From assembly GCA_964524835.1 (NCBI GenBank), contig CAZGEG010000023.1, positions 16,781 to 80,780 of the forward strand: a stretch of DNA of 64,000 bases, read 5' to 3'. Positions 8,139-16,576 of the stretch are shown piece after piece; positions within the stretch are counted from its first letter, which is position 1, and each line of letters begins with the position of its first letter. This DNA is from JACRCG01 sp964524835 (lineage in GTDB: Bacteria; Desulfobacterota; Desulfuromonadia; Geobacterales; Pseudopelobacteraceae). Under the pieces are notes generated by a model. The model ran no database searches. It was not told the DNA's origin and was given only the letters and a program-made list of their open reading frames with translations. Both the position numbers and the translations under genes were made by a program.

Positions 8139-8933
8139 ATGAGTGTCAAAGATATTCTCCTCTATCTGGACGATTCACCCGCCTGCGAACGCAGGATCGA
8201 TGTCGCCTTGACTCTGGCGAAGGGTCAGGGCGCACGGGTGACCGGTCTGGCGGTGGTGACCTACGGCTATTACCAACCGCACTACCTGCGTGCCGATGAA
8301 AAACTGGCGCAATCCGGAGCGCTGCTGGAGGCAAAGGCCGGGGCTGCCGGTGTCGAAGCACGCTTTCGCAGTATCGAATCAAGCGTGGTCGGCGTAGGGA
8401 CACGCGAGCTGTTGATCCGCAGTTCGCACTGCAGCGACCTGGTCGTCGTCGGCCAGGAGTCGCGCCGGACGTCACGTGATGCGGCTGTCGTCGAACACCT
8501 GGTGACCGGGGCCGGTCGGCCGGTACTGATTGTCCCGGCGGCGGGCGCGTTTCCCGCCGTCGGCAGACGCGTGCTGGTGGCCTGGAAAAACGGCAGGGAG
8601 GCGGCGCGGGCGCTGCATGATGCCCTGCCGATCCTGCAGAATGCCGAACAGGTGACGCTGCTGTCGGTCGTTTCCGGGGATGAGCCGGGTCAGGACCAGT
8701 GGGAGTCGGTTCTGGGCCACTTAAAGAGTCACGGCATCCAGGCCCGGACAGAACTGCAGCCGGTTACCTCGGCAACCCTGGCCGACAGCCTGCTGAACCG
8801 AGTGTGCGAAGGGGGCTACGATCTGCTGGTTATGGGCGCCTATCAGCCCGAATCCCGCAGAGGCTTGCGGCTCGGCGCGGCGGCAAACCAGATTCTTCGG
8901 GAGATGACCATCCCCGTTTTGATGTCTCATTAG
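8139..8933 (+). CDS. Tandem-domain universal stress protein
   Basis: The chosen ATG at 8139 (MSVKDILLYLDD) follows TTGGAG; the in-frame TTG at 8109 lies at or before the predicted transcription start and is excluded. The 264-residue product has two UspA-like alpha/beta domains: the first begins DILLYLDDSPACERRIDVAL, the second RRVLVAWKNGREAARALHDAL. The ATP-type loop is degenerate (GAYQPESRRGLRLGAAANQILREMTIPVLMSH resembles the G-2x-G-9x-G-S/T end region). It is the first gene of the sigma-54 transporter/ketone-body unit, 19 bases before the ABC ATPase. Universal stress proteins often accompany transporters as nucleotide-dependent regulators; its role here is unknown. Confidence 0.82.
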   Translation: MSVKDILLYLDDSPACERRIDVALTLAKGQGARVTGLAVVTYGYYQPHYLRADEKLAQSGALLEAKAGAAGVEARFRSIESSVVGVGTRELLIRSSHCSDLVVVGQESRRTSRDAAVVEHLVTGAGRPVLIVPAAGAFPAVGRRVLVAWKNGREAARALHDALPILQNAEQVTLLSVVSGDEPGQDQWESVLGHLKSHGIQARTELQPVTSATLADSLLNRVCEGGYDLLVMGAYQPESRRGLRLGAAANQILREMTIPVLMSH

Positions 8934-8952
8934 ATATCCAGGAGCCTAGCAG

Positions 8953-9705
8953 ATGACCGACCATATTCTAGTTACCAAAAACTTGTCCAAGGAATTCAAG
9001 GGGTTCACCGCCGTGTCCGCCGTGAACCTGCAGATCCGGCGCGGCCATATCCATGCCCTGATCGGGCCGAACGGTGCCGGCAAAACGACGGTGTTCAACC
9101 TCCTCACCAAGTTCCTCATCCCGACCTCCGGCAGCATTCATTTCAACGGCACCGACATCACGAGTGAAAAATCGGCCGACATCGCGCTGCGCGGAATCGT
9201 GCGCTCTTTCCAGATCTCGGCGGTCTTTCCGAACCTGACTCCCCTGGAGAATGTACGTCTGTCGCTGCAGCGCAAGCTCGGTGTCTCCTATCATTTCTGG
9301 AAATCGGACGCCATTCTGGATCAGCTGGATGGGCAGGCCATGGAGCTGCTGGATTCCGTCGGTCTGGCTGAATATGCCGGTGAGATAACCGGTGAATTGG
9401 CATACGGACGCAAGCGGGCCCTGGAAATAGCCACCACGCTGGCGCTGGACCCCGAGATGATGCTGCTGGATGAACCGACCCAGGGGATGGGTGTCGAGGA
9501 CGTGGATAAAATAACGTCACTGGTGAAGAAGGTTTCCGCAAACCGCACGATTCTGATGGTCGAGCACAACCTCAAGGTCGTCGCCACCCTTGCGGACAGG
9601 ATAACCGTTCTGCAGCGCGGGGCAATTCTCGCTGAAGGGACGTATGCGGAGGTTTCTAAAGATCCGCAGGTGCTTGAAGCGTATATGGGGAGTGCACATG
9701 CCTGA
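8953..9705 (+). CDS. livG: HAAT-family ABC transporter ATPase (LivG-like)
   Basis: A 250-residue ATPase of the branched-chain amino acid/HAAT type. Walker A is GPNGAGKTT (about residues 37-45), the Q-loop lies near RSFQISAVFPNLTPLENV (the extended LivG insert), the signature is LAYGRKRALEIA (a LAYG variant typical of LivG), Walker B is MMLLDEPTQGM and the H-loop is MVEHNL. The LivG-specific C-terminus (ILAEGTYAEVSKDPQVLEAYMG) is present. It heads a five-gene transporter (two ATPases, binding protein, two permeases) and overlaps the next gene by 8 bases. Linkage to CoA-transferase, thiolase and hydroxybutyrate dehydrogenase suggests a short-chain acid rather than an amino acid substrate. Confidence 0.9.
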   Translation: MTDHILVTKNLSKEFKGFTAVSAVNLQIRRGHIHALIGPNGAGKTTVFNLLTKFLIPTSGSIHFNGTDITSEKSADIALRGIVRSFQISAVFPNLTPLENVRLSLQRKLGVSYHFWKSDAILDQLDGQAMELLDSVGLAEYAGEITGELAYGRKRALEIATTLALDPEMMLLDEPTQGMGVEDVDKITSLVKKVSANRTILMVEHNLKVVATLADRITVLQRGAILAEGTYAEVSKDPQVLEAYMGSAHA

Positions 9706-10414
9706 ATCGGTTCACAAAGAAATGTTGCGGATCACCGACCTGCATGCTTTTTATGGTGAATCCCACATCCTCCACGGCATCGATCTGACCGTCGGGGAGG
9801 GGGAAGTCGTCACCCTGCTGGGTCGAAACGGCGCCGGCCGGACCACGATCCTGAAATCGATCATCGGTTTGGTCGGGCGGCGGAGCGGTTCCATCACGAT
9901 CAATGGAGTTGAAACGATCGGGATGCCGACCCACAAGATCGCGCATCTCGGATTAGGATACTGTCCCGAGGAGCGGGGAATCTTTTCCAGCCTTACCGTT
10001 GAGGAAAACATGCTGCTTCCGCCGGTAGTAAAAGAGGGGGGCATGCCGCTGGATGAGATTTATGCGATGTTCCCCAACCTGCTGGAGCGGCGCAGCAGCA
10101 TGGGAACCCGGCTTTCGGGGGGCGAACAGCAGATGCTGGCGATGGCGCGGATCCTGCGCAACGGGGCGAAACTCCTGCTGCTGGACGAGATTACCGAGGG
10201 GTTGGCGCCGGTAATAGTCCAGACCCTGGGACGGCTCATCGGCCAGTTGAAAGAAAAAGGATTCACCATCATTCTGGTCGAGCAGAATTTCCATTTTGCT
10301 GCCGACCTGGCCGACCGTCATTACGTGATTGATCACGGCACCATAGCAGAGATGATATCCAGAAACGAACTTGGCTCCAGCATGGAGAAACTCAACCGAT
10401 ACCTGGGAGTCTGA
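9698..10414 (+). CDS. livF: HAAT-family ABC transporter ATPase (LivF-like) with Walker A Arg
   Basis: The ATG at 9698 overlaps the livG-like gene by 8 bases; an upstream in-frame start inside that gene is less likely. The 238-residue product carries LivF features: LHAFYGESHILHGIDL, signature LSGGEQQMLAMARIL, Walker B LLLLDEITEGLAP and H-loop VEQN. The Walker A reads GRNGAGRTT, with Arg in place of the nearly invariant Lys. I recall the same variant in other LivF homologues, and the partner ATPase has a normal Lys, so an asymmetric pair with one weakened ATP site is plausible. All other motifs are intact. Confidence 0.9.
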   Translation: MPESVHKEMLRITDLHAFYGESHILHGIDLTVGEGEVVTLLGRNGAGRTTILKSIIGLVGRRSGSITINGVETIGMPTHKIAHLGLGYCPEERGIFSSLTVEENMLLPPVVKEGGMPLDEIYAMFPNLLERRSSMGTRLSGGEQQMLAMARILRNGAKLLLLDEITEGLAPVIVQTLGRLIGQLKEKGFTIILVEQNFHFAADLADRHYVIDHGTIAEMISRNELGSSMEKLNRYLGV

Positions 10415-10445
10415 TCAGGTATACAAACCGAAAGGAGTATCTGTT

Positions 10446-11669
10446 ATGAAAAATTTGTTTTCAAACGCAGCACTGTCCGTCGCCGTTCTGGCACTGACAA
10501 GTGGCTTGGCCGGCGCGGCTGCCAAAGGGGTTTCGGACGACGTCGTCAAAATCGGGGTGCTGACCGACATGTCGGGGGTCTACTCCACGCTTGGCGGGAA
10601 AGGGACCCAGGTGGGCGTAGAAATGGCGGTCAAGGATTTCGGCGGCAAGGTGCTCGGCAAGCCGATCCAGGTAATCGGCGCCGATCATCAGAACAAGGCC
10701 GACATCGCCTCGGCGAAGGCCCGCGAGTGGTTTGACAATGAAAAAGTAGACATGATAACCGGCCTGCTGAACTCGGGCTGTGCCCTGGCGGTGCAGAAAC
10801 TTGCCGGAGACAAGAAAAAGATCACGATGAACACCGGCGCCGCCAGTACGGATCTGACCAACAAGGCCTGCACCCCGTACGGCATCCACTACGTCTACGA
10901 TACCTATGCCCTGGGCAAGGTAACCGGACAGGCGGTCGTCCAGGGCGGAGGAAAGAGCTGGTACTTCATTACCGCCGATTATGCCTTTGGCCATTCTCTG
11001 GAGGAGAATACCACCAAATTTGTGAAGGCATTGGGCGGCAAGGTGCTCGGCTCGGTGCGCCACCCGCTCTCCACCGCGGACTTTTCGTCCTATCTGCTCC
11101 AGGCCCAGTCGTCCGGTGCCCAGATAATCGGCCTGGCCAATGCCGGCGGCGATACCACCAATGCGATAAAGCAGGCGAGGGAGTTCGGCATCGACAAGAA
11201 AGGGCAGAGCCTCGTCGGACTGCTGATCTTCGATACCGACATAAAAAGCCTCGGCTTGAACGTGGCTCAGGGGATGCAGTTCACCTCGGGATTCTACTGG
11301 GACCGGGATGATGCTACCCGCGCGTTCGCAAAACGTTTCTATGCCATCCACAAGGCGATGCCGACCATGGACCAGGCCGGAGCCTATTCGGCTACAATGA
11401 ACTACCTCAAGGCGATCAAGGCGGCCGGCACCGATGATTCGGATGCGGTCATGGCAAAACTGAAATCCATGAATATCAGCGATTTTTTTGCCGTGAACGG
11501 CAAAATCAGGGCTGACGGCCGCATGGTGCATGACATGTATCTGATGCAGGTTAAGAAGCCTTCCGAATCCAAGGGTGAATGGGATCTGCTCAAGATCGTC
11601 AAGACCGTTCCCGCCGCCGAGGCATTCATGCCTCTTTCGGAAAGCAGTTGTTCGATGGTTAAGAAGTAA
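10446..11669 (+). CDS. HAAT-type periplasmic substrate-binding protein
   Basis: The ATG at 10446 follows AAAGGAG at good spacing. The 407-residue precursor begins with a Sec signal peptide (MKNLFSNAALSVAVLALTSG, probable cleavage after AGA/AA near residue 24). The mature part is a type I (Peripla_BP_6, LivJ/K-like) binding protein: VVKIGVLTDMSGVYSTLGGKG, MAVKDFGGKVLGKPIQVI, then a YFITADYAFGHSLEENTTKFVKALGG hinge region. Such proteins bind amino acids, amides, urea, aromatic acids or other small carboxylates. Position between the ATPases and permeases and before ketone-body genes suggests a hydroxy- or keto-acid ligand; that is inference. An 80-bp repeat directly downstream may favour higher expression of this gene than of the permeases. 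Confidence 0.88.
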   Translation: MKNLFSNAALSVAVLALTSGLAGAAAKGVSDDVVKIGVLTDMSGVYSTLGGKGTQVGVEMAVKDFGGKVLGKPIQVIGADHQNKADIASAKAREWFDNEKVDMITGLLNSGCALAVQKLAGDKKKITMNTGAASTDLTNKACTPYGIHYVYDTYALGKVTGQAVVQGGGKSWYFITADYAFGHSLEENTTKFVKALGGKVLGSVRHPLSTADFSSYLLQAQSSGAQIIGLANAGGDTTNAIKQAREFGIDKKGQSLVGLLIFDTDIKSLGLNVAQGMQFTSGFYWDRDDATRAFAKRFYAIHKAMPTMDQAGAYSATMNYLKAIKAAGTDDSDAVMAKLKSMNISDFFAVNGKIRADGRMVHDMYLMQVKKPSESKGEWDLLKIVKTVPAAEAFMPLSESSCSMVKK

Positions 11670-11672
11670 CGT

Positions 11673-11752
11673 AAATCCCCCCTAACCCCCCTTTTATAAA
11701 GGGGGGAATTTAAAGGCCTCCCCCTTTTTGAAAGGGGGATTGAGGGGGATTT
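11673..11752. repeat. 80-bp palindromic repeat, copy A
   Basis: The element starts AAATCCCCCC and ends GGGGGATTT, with two inner hairpins built from CCCCCCTTT/AAAGGGGGG and CCCCCTTTTTGAAAGGGGG. A second copy lies at 13682-13760 in the same operon. It sits between the binding protein and permease genes and could act as an RNA stabilizer or partial terminator. Confidence 0.8.
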
Positions 11753-11812
11753 GCTTTTGGATGTAACAAGTGGAGTTTTTGAAGTGCTAGAGTTATTACA
11801 AGGGAGCTGGTC

Positions 11813-12718
11813 ATGGAGCTATCATTTCAGACGGTCATGTCGCAGGTAATGCTGGGGCTCAACAACGGCGTGTTCTACGCCATCCTGAGCCTCGGACTGG
11901 CGGTTATTTTCGGCCTCCTGAACATCGTCAATTTTGCCCACGGTTCGCTGTACATGCTGGGAGCGTATGTGGCGCTCCTCGGCTACACGAAGCTGGGACC
12001 GCTTATCGGGATGCCGGACTTTCACCTCAATTACTGGGCGGCGCTGATATTAGCCCCGCTGGTGGTGGGCGCAGTGGGGGTCGTGATTGAGCGGACCATG
12101 CTGCGCAGGTTGTACAAGTTTGACCATCTGTACGGTCTGCTGCTCACCTTCGGACTTGCCCTCATTATCCAGGGGGTCTTTACCAATTTCTTCAATGTAT
12201 CCGGCGATCCCTACGAGGCCAAGCCGGAGATATTGAACGGTGCGGTAAATCTCGGCTTCATGATGTTCCCGAAATACCGACTCTGGGTGATAGTCATCTC
12301 TCTGCTGGTCTGTTTCGGCACCTGGTTTGTTATTGAGCGGACAAAACTCGGTTCCTATCTCCGTGCCGGTACGGAAAATCCGGAGCTGGTGAAGGCGTTC
12401 GGCGTCAATGTGCCGCTCATGATCACGCTGACCTACGGCTTCGGCGTGGCGCTGGCCGCCTTTGCCGGGGTGCTTGCCGCGCCGATCTATTCGGTCAGCC
12501 CGGTCATGGGGTCGGAGATGATCATTACCGTCTTCGCCGTGGTGGTCATCGGCGGGATGGGATCGATCATGGGATCGATTGTCACCGGCCTTCTGCTCGG
12601 CATGGTTGAGGGGTTCACAAAAGTCGTGTATGCCCCGGCCTCAAGTACCGTTATCTTCCTGATCATGGTTATCGTTCTGCTGGTCAAGCCTGCCGGCCTG
12701 TTCGGGAAGGAGTCATAA
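11813..12718 (+). CDS. livH: HAAT-family ABC permease (LivH-like)
   Basis: A 301-residue inner-membrane permease with about eight hydrophobic segments and the LivH hallmarks: GLNNGVFYAILSLGLAVIFGLLNIVNFAHGSLYMLGAY near the N-terminus and GYLRAGTENPELVKAFGVN-like cytoplasmic loop (the ATPase-coupling helix), then VVVIGGMGSIMGSIVTGLLLG. It pairs with the LivM-like permease that begins immediately after its stop codon (TAAATG). A clear ribosome-binding site (AGGGAG) precedes the ATG. Confidence 0.9.
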   Translation: MELSFQTVMSQVMLGLNNGVFYAILSLGLAVIFGLLNIVNFAHGSLYMLGAYVALLGYTKLGPLIGMPDFHLNYWAALILAPLVVGAVGVVIERTMLRRLYKFDHLYGLLLTFGLALIIQGVFTNFFNVSGDPYEAKPEILNGAVNLGFMMFPKYRLWVIVISLLVCFGTWFVIERTKLGSYLRAGTENPELVKAFGVNVPLMITLTYGFGVALAAFAGVLAAPIYSVSPVMGSEMIITVFAVVVIGGMGSIMGSIVTGLLLGMVEGFTKVVYAPASSTVIFLIMVIVLLVKPAGLFGKES

Positions 12719-13660
12719 ATGAACAAGTTCGCCTGGATCGCCCTTATACTCCTCGGCCTGCTGGCGCCGTTTGTCGTCTATCCGGTGTTCATGATGAAGC
12801 TGCTCTGTTTTGCGCTGTTTGCCTCAGCCTTCAATCTGCTGCTTGGCTACACCGGGCTGCTCTCCTTCGGCCATGCGGCATTTTTTGGCGGCGCATCGTA
12901 TGTGACCGGTTATCTGGTCAAGAACAGCGGCCTGACTCCCGAGCTGGGTGTTCTGGGAGGTACGCTCTTCGCCGCTCTGCTGGGGTATATAGTCGGCAGT
13001 CTGGCGATCCGGCGGCAGGGGATCTATTTCGCCATGGTCACACTGGCACTGGCCCAGATCGTCTATTTTCTGGCGCTGAAACTGCCATTCACCGGTGGCG
13101 AGGATGGGCTGCAGGGCATCCCCCGCGGCAAACTCTTCGGCCTGATAGATCTGGGCCACGTCTATACCGTCGGCGGCAGCCCGCTCGGACTCAATCTTTA
13201 TTACTTCGTCTTCGTCCTGTTCTGTCTCGGTTTCTGGGTCATTCACCGGGCTATTAATTCGCCTTTCGGTCAGGTGCTGAAGGCGATTCGGGAAAATGAG
13301 CCGCGCGCCGTGTCACTCGGGTACAAGGTGGAGAGGTTCAAGCTGATTGCGTTTGTCCTCTCGGCAGCGCTGGCCGGAATGGCGGGTGCAATGAAGTCGC
13401 TGGTGTTCCAGCTCGCTTCGCTAACCGATGTCAGCTGGCACACCTCCGGAGAGGTGGTCCTGATGACTCTTCTGGGAGGGGTAGGCACGGTACTCGGCCC
13501 GCTGGCCGGCGCATTCACCGTGGTGACGCTCCAGTCTGAACTGAGTTCGGTCGGTTCCTGGATAACGGTAATCATCGGGAGTATCTTTGTGGTCTGCGTC
13601 CTCCTGTTCCGCCGCGGGTTTGTGGGGGAGCTGGGGAGGCTGCTGAAACGGTCGCTGTAA
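12719..13660 (+). CDS. livM: HAAT-family ABC permease (LivM-like)
   Basis: A 313-residue polytopic permease with the LivM pattern: LLCFALFASAFNLLLGYTGLLSFGHAAFFG, then GIYFAMVTLALAQIVYFLAL, the coupling loop SPFGQVLKAIRENEPRAVSLGYKVERFKLIAFVLSA and LMTLLGGVGTVLGPLAGA. The start codon directly abuts the livH stop, so translation is probably coupled. It completes the transporter. A second copy of the 80-bp palindromic repeat separates it from the CoA-transferase genes. Confidence 0.9.
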   Translation: MNKFAWIALILLGLLAPFVVYPVFMMKLLCFALFASAFNLLLGYTGLLSFGHAAFFGGASYVTGYLVKNSGLTPELGVLGGTLFAALLGYIVGSLAIRRQGIYFAMVTLALAQIVYFLALKLPFTGGEDGLQGIPRGKLFGLIDLGHVYTVGGSPLGLNLYYFVFVLFCLGFWVIHRAINSPFGQVLKAIRENEPRAVSLGYKVERFKLIAFVLSAALAGMAGAMKSLVFQLASLTDVSWHTSGEVVLMTLLGGVGTVLGPLAGAFTVVTLQSELSSVGSWITVIIGSIFVVCVLLFRRGFVGELGRLLKRSL

Positions 13661-13681
13661 CGAATTAGGGAGCTTAACGGC

Positions 13682-13760
13682 AAATCCCCCCTAGCCCCCC
13701 TTTTTCAAAGGGGGGTACTAAAAACTTCCCCCTTTGAAAAAGGGGGATTGAGGGGGATTT
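13682..13760. repeat. 79-bp palindromic repeat, copy B
   Basis: Same architecture as the repeat at 11673-11752: terminal AAATCCCCC/GGGGGATTT and inner hairpins around CCCCCCTTT and CCCCCTTTGAAAAAGGGGG. On the minus strand such elements read as NPPQSPFFKGG-type peptides, a common dispersed-repeat signature. It separates the transporter part from the catabolic part of the operon. Confidence 0.8.
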
Positions 13761-13792
13761 GATTTCAGCAGTGAAATCCAGGAGGTAAGAAT

Positions 13793-14485
13793 ATGGCAGT
13801 TGTCTGTACAAGCATTCAGGAAGCGCTGGAGGGAATCCGGGATGGCGCCAGCATCATGGCGGGGGGGTTCGGACTGGTCGGGATACCGGAAAAGCTGATC
13901 CAGGGGCTGCGCGACTCCGGCGTCCGCGACCTGACGGTCATTTCCAACAACTGCGGCGTGGACGAGTGGGGACTGGGGATCCTGCTCCAGAACCGGCAGA
14001 TCAGGAAAATGGTCTCCTCCTATGTCGGTGAGAACAAGGAGTTCGAGCGCCAGTATCTGGCGGGTGAGCTGGAGGTGGAGCTGGTTCCGCAGGGTACCCT
14101 GGCGGAGCGGATTCGGGCCGGCGGCGCCGGCATCCCGGCTTTCTACACACCTGCCGGGGTCGGCACCCCGATTGCGGAGGGGCGCGAAACCAGGGTCTTC
14201 GGTGCGAAGGAGTATCTGCTGGAGGCCGGGTTGACCGCGGATTTTTCGATCATCAAGGCGTGGAAGGGGGACCGCTTCGGCAATCTGGTCTACCGCAAGA
14301 CCGCCCGCAACTTCAACCCGATGATGGCGGCGGCCGGCCGGATCACTATCGCCGAGGTGGAGGAACTGGTGGAAACCGGCGATCTTGACCCCGACCAGAT
14401 TCATACCCCCAGCGTCTACGTGCAGCGCATCATTGCCTGCAGCGGCCACGAAAAGCGGATCGAACGCCGCACGACCCGGAAATAG
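13793..14485 (+). CDS. scoA: 3-oxoacid CoA-transferase subunit A
   Basis: The 230-residue alpha subunit starts after a strong AGGAGGT site. It contains the CoA-binding GGFGLVGIPEKLI motif (prosite-like N-terminal signature) and ends with VQRIIACSGHEKRIERRTTR, as in succinyl-CoA:3-ketoacid CoA-transferase (SCOT) alpha subunits. With the beta subunit 27 bases downstream it would move CoA from succinyl-CoA or acetyl-CoA to acetoacetate, giving acetoacetyl-CoA. The acetate/butyrate-type AtoDA enzyme is the main alternative; specificity is inferred from the IERRT tail and the neighbouring hydroxybutyrate dehydrogenase. Confidence 0.88.
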   Translation: MAVVCTSIQEALEGIRDGASIMAGGFGLVGIPEKLIQGLRDSGVRDLTVISNNCGVDEWGLGILLQNRQIRKMVSSYVGENKEFERQYLAGELEVELVPQGTLAERIRAGGAGIPAFYTPAGVGTPIAEGRETRVFGAKEYLLEAGLTADFSIIKAWKGDRFGNLVYRKTARNFNPMMAAAGRITIAEVEELVETGDLDPDQIHTPSVYVQRIIACSGHEKRIERRTTRK

Positions 14486-14512
14486 AAAGCCCGAAAACAG
14501 AAAGGAATCAGC

Positions 14513-15154
14513 ATGGCATTGACACGCGAAGAGATGGCCCAACGGGCCGCGCAGGAGATAGAGGACGGCTACTACGTCAATCTGGGGATCGGCATGCCGA
14601 CCCTGGTTGCCAATTATATCCCGGCGGGGAAAACCGTCGTGCTGCAGTCCGAGAACGGCCTGCTCGGCATCGGCCCTTATCCGACGGAAGAGGAAATTGA
14701 CCCCGACCTGATCAATGCCGGCAAGGAGACCATCACGATGATTCCCGGTTCCTGCACCTTCAGCAGTGCCGAATCGTTCGCGATGATCCGCGGCGGGCAT
14801 ATAGATCTGGCCATACTGGGGGGGATGGAGGCGTCAGCATCGGGCGACCTGGCCAACTGGGTGATCCCCGGCAAGATGGTCAAGGGGATGGGTGGGGCGA
14901 TGGACCTGGTGCACGGCGCCAAACGGATCGTGGTGCTGATGGAACATTGCAACAAAGGGGGGGAAACCAAGATTCTCAACAGCTGTACGCTGCCGCTGAC
15001 CGGCCGTGGTGTTATCAACCGGATCATCACCGACCGGGCCGTGCTGGACGTCACCCCGGAGGGGCTGCGGCTGGTCGAGGTTGCTCCCGGATATACCCAG
15101 GCCGACATCCAGGCTTGTTCGGAGCCGAAGCTGATCTTCTCCCCTTTGCTCTGA
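14513..15154 (+). CDS. scoB: 3-oxoacid CoA-transferase subunit B
   Basis: The 213-residue beta subunit carries the catalytic glutamate in SENGLLGIGPYP (Glu near residue 47), which forms the glutamyl-CoA thioester. The N-terminal GYYVNLGIGMPTLVANYIP and the GGHIDLAILGGMEAS and MGGAMDLVHGAKRIVV segments are canonical. Good ribosome-binding site (GAAAGGAA). It overlaps in function with scoA as an A2B2 enzyme linking ketone bodies to the TCA-cycle succinyl-CoA pool. Confidence 0.9.
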   Translation: MALTREEMAQRAAQEIEDGYYVNLGIGMPTLVANYIPAGKTVVLQSENGLLGIGPYPTEEEIDPDLINAGKETITMIPGSCTFSSAESFAMIRGGHIDLAILGGMEASASGDLANWVIPGKMVKGMGGAMDLVHGAKRIVVLMEHCNKGGETKILNSCTLPLTGRGVINRIITDRAVLDVTPEGLRLVEVAPGYTQADIQACSEPKLIFSPLL

Positions 15155-15170
15155 AAAAAGGAGCCGCGTC

Positions 15171-16355
15171 ATGCGCACCGTAGTCATAGCTTCTGCCGCC
15201 CGAACTCCGACCGGCTCCTTCGGCGGTTCACTCGCATCCCTCCCCGCTGCTCAGCTCGGCAGTCTCGTTGTCGGCGAAGTTGTCCGCAGGGCCGGGGTGC
15301 CGACAGAGAGCGTCGAAGAGGTCATCATGGGACAGATCCTGCAGGGCGGCTGCGGGCAGAACCCGGCCCGGCAGGTGTCGATCGGCGCCGGAATTCCGGA
15401 GCATGTCCCCTCCTACACGGTCAACAAGCTGTGCGGCTCCGGTCTGAAGAGTGTCGCCCTGGGTGCCCTGGCTATCGCCGCCGGGGAGGCCGACACGATT
15501 GTCGCCGGAGGCATGGAGAGCATGAGCAGGGCCCCCTATCTCCTCGACAAGGCCCGGGGCGGCTACCGCATGGGTAACGGCGTCCTGGAGGATTCGATCC
15601 TCAAGGATGCCCTGACCGACGCGTTTCACGGAATCCACATGGGTATCACGGCGGAAAACATTGCCGACCGGTATCGCATCTCGCGCGAGGAGTCCGATGC
15701 CTTCGCCCTGCAGTCGCAGCAGAAGGCCGCCAAAGCGATCAGCGAAGGGATCTTCACCAGGGAGATCATCCCGGTGCCGATACCCGGCAGATGTGGAGAG
15801 ACGACCATAGTGACGGATGACGAACATCCCCGCCGCGACACCACCATGGAGAGCCTTGCGAAGCTGCGGCCGACGTTCAAGGGGGGAGGTGTCGTTACCG
15901 CCGGTAATTCCTCCGGCATCAACGATGCTGCGGCAGCGGTCCTGCTGATGGAGGAGGGAGCGGCAAGGCGGGCAGGTATTCGTCCTTTGGCCCGCATCCT
16001 GGGGTGGGGGTCGGCCGGTGTCGATCCGAGGATTATGGGGATGGGGCCGGTTGAAGCGATCCGGAAAGCTCTCACTAAAGCCGGCCTGACGCTCGAAGAT
16101 ATCGAGCTGGTAGAGCTGAACGAAGCCTTTGCGGTGCAGTCGCTGGCGGTGATCCGCGAGCTGCGCCTCGACAGCCGCAAGGTCAACGTGAACGGCGGTG
16201 CCATTGCGCTGGGTCATCCGGTGGGTGCCAGCGGCGCCCGGATACTGGTGACGCTGCTGCATGAAATGGAGCGGAGCGGCCTGCGGCTCGGTCTGGCGGC
16301 GCTCTGTATCGGCGGCGGTCAGGGGATTGCGATGGTAGTTGAGCGGGATATCTAG
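15171..16355 (+). CDS. atoB: Acetyl-CoA acetyltransferase (thiolase)
   Basis: A 394-residue thiolase II. The acylation-site cysteine lies in NKLCGSGLKSVALG (about Cys89), with the second signature NVNGGAIALGHPVGASGARI (His about 351) and the C-terminal catalytic cysteine in LCIGGGQGIAMVVE (about Cys381). It cleaves acetoacetyl-CoA made by ScoAB into two acetyl-CoA (or condenses them in reverse). It starts 16 bases after scoB with AAAGGAG. Length and all catalytic motifs are normal. Confidence 0.93.
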   Translation: MRTVVIASAARTPTGSFGGSLASLPAAQLGSLVVGEVVRRAGVPTESVEEVIMGQILQGGCGQNPARQVSIGAGIPEHVPSYTVNKLCGSGLKSVALGALAIAAGEADTIVAGGMESMSRAPYLLDKARGGYRMGNGVLEDSILKDALTDAFHGIHMGITAENIADRYRISREESDAFALQSQQKAAKAISEGIFTREIIPVPIPGRCGETTIVTDDEHPRRDTTMESLAKLRPTFKGGGVVTAGNSSGINDAAAAVLLMEEGAARRAGIRPLARILGWGSAGVDPRIMGMGPVEAIRKALTKAGLTLEDIELVELNEAFAVQSLAVIRELRLDSRKVNVNGGAIALGHPVGASGARILVTLLHEMERSGLRLGLAALCIGGGQGIAMVVERDI

Positions 16356-16426
16356 TCGATCGCTATATAGTTTAAATCAGCGGGTCGTTATGATTAGTGC
16401 GGGCAACAGCTTAAAAGTTATTACTC

Positions 16427-16521
16427 ACGCGACGACGCACCAAAAGTAGGCGCTTTTAAACGACGAAAGTCGTTTAAGCAATTACTTTGATTCGAGGTTT
16501 ATAAGCGTTGCGTCGTCGCGT
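16427..16521. repeat. Nested inverted repeat between atoB and bdhA
   Basis: Outer 13-bp perfect arms ACGCGACGACGCA (16427-16439) and TGCGTCGTCGCGT (16509-16521) enclose an inner 9-bp hairpin TTAAACGAC-GAAA-GTCGTTTAA (16456-16477) with a GNRA tetraloop. It fills most of the 221-bp gap before bdhA. It may be a small mobile/REP-like element or an RNA processing site; no U-tract follows, so it is not a standard terminator. Confidence 0.65.
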
Positions 16522-16576
16522 CGTTGCGTGAAACAAGTTTTTTGGTTTTGGCTTGTCCAGCTTAGGAGGAATCGAG

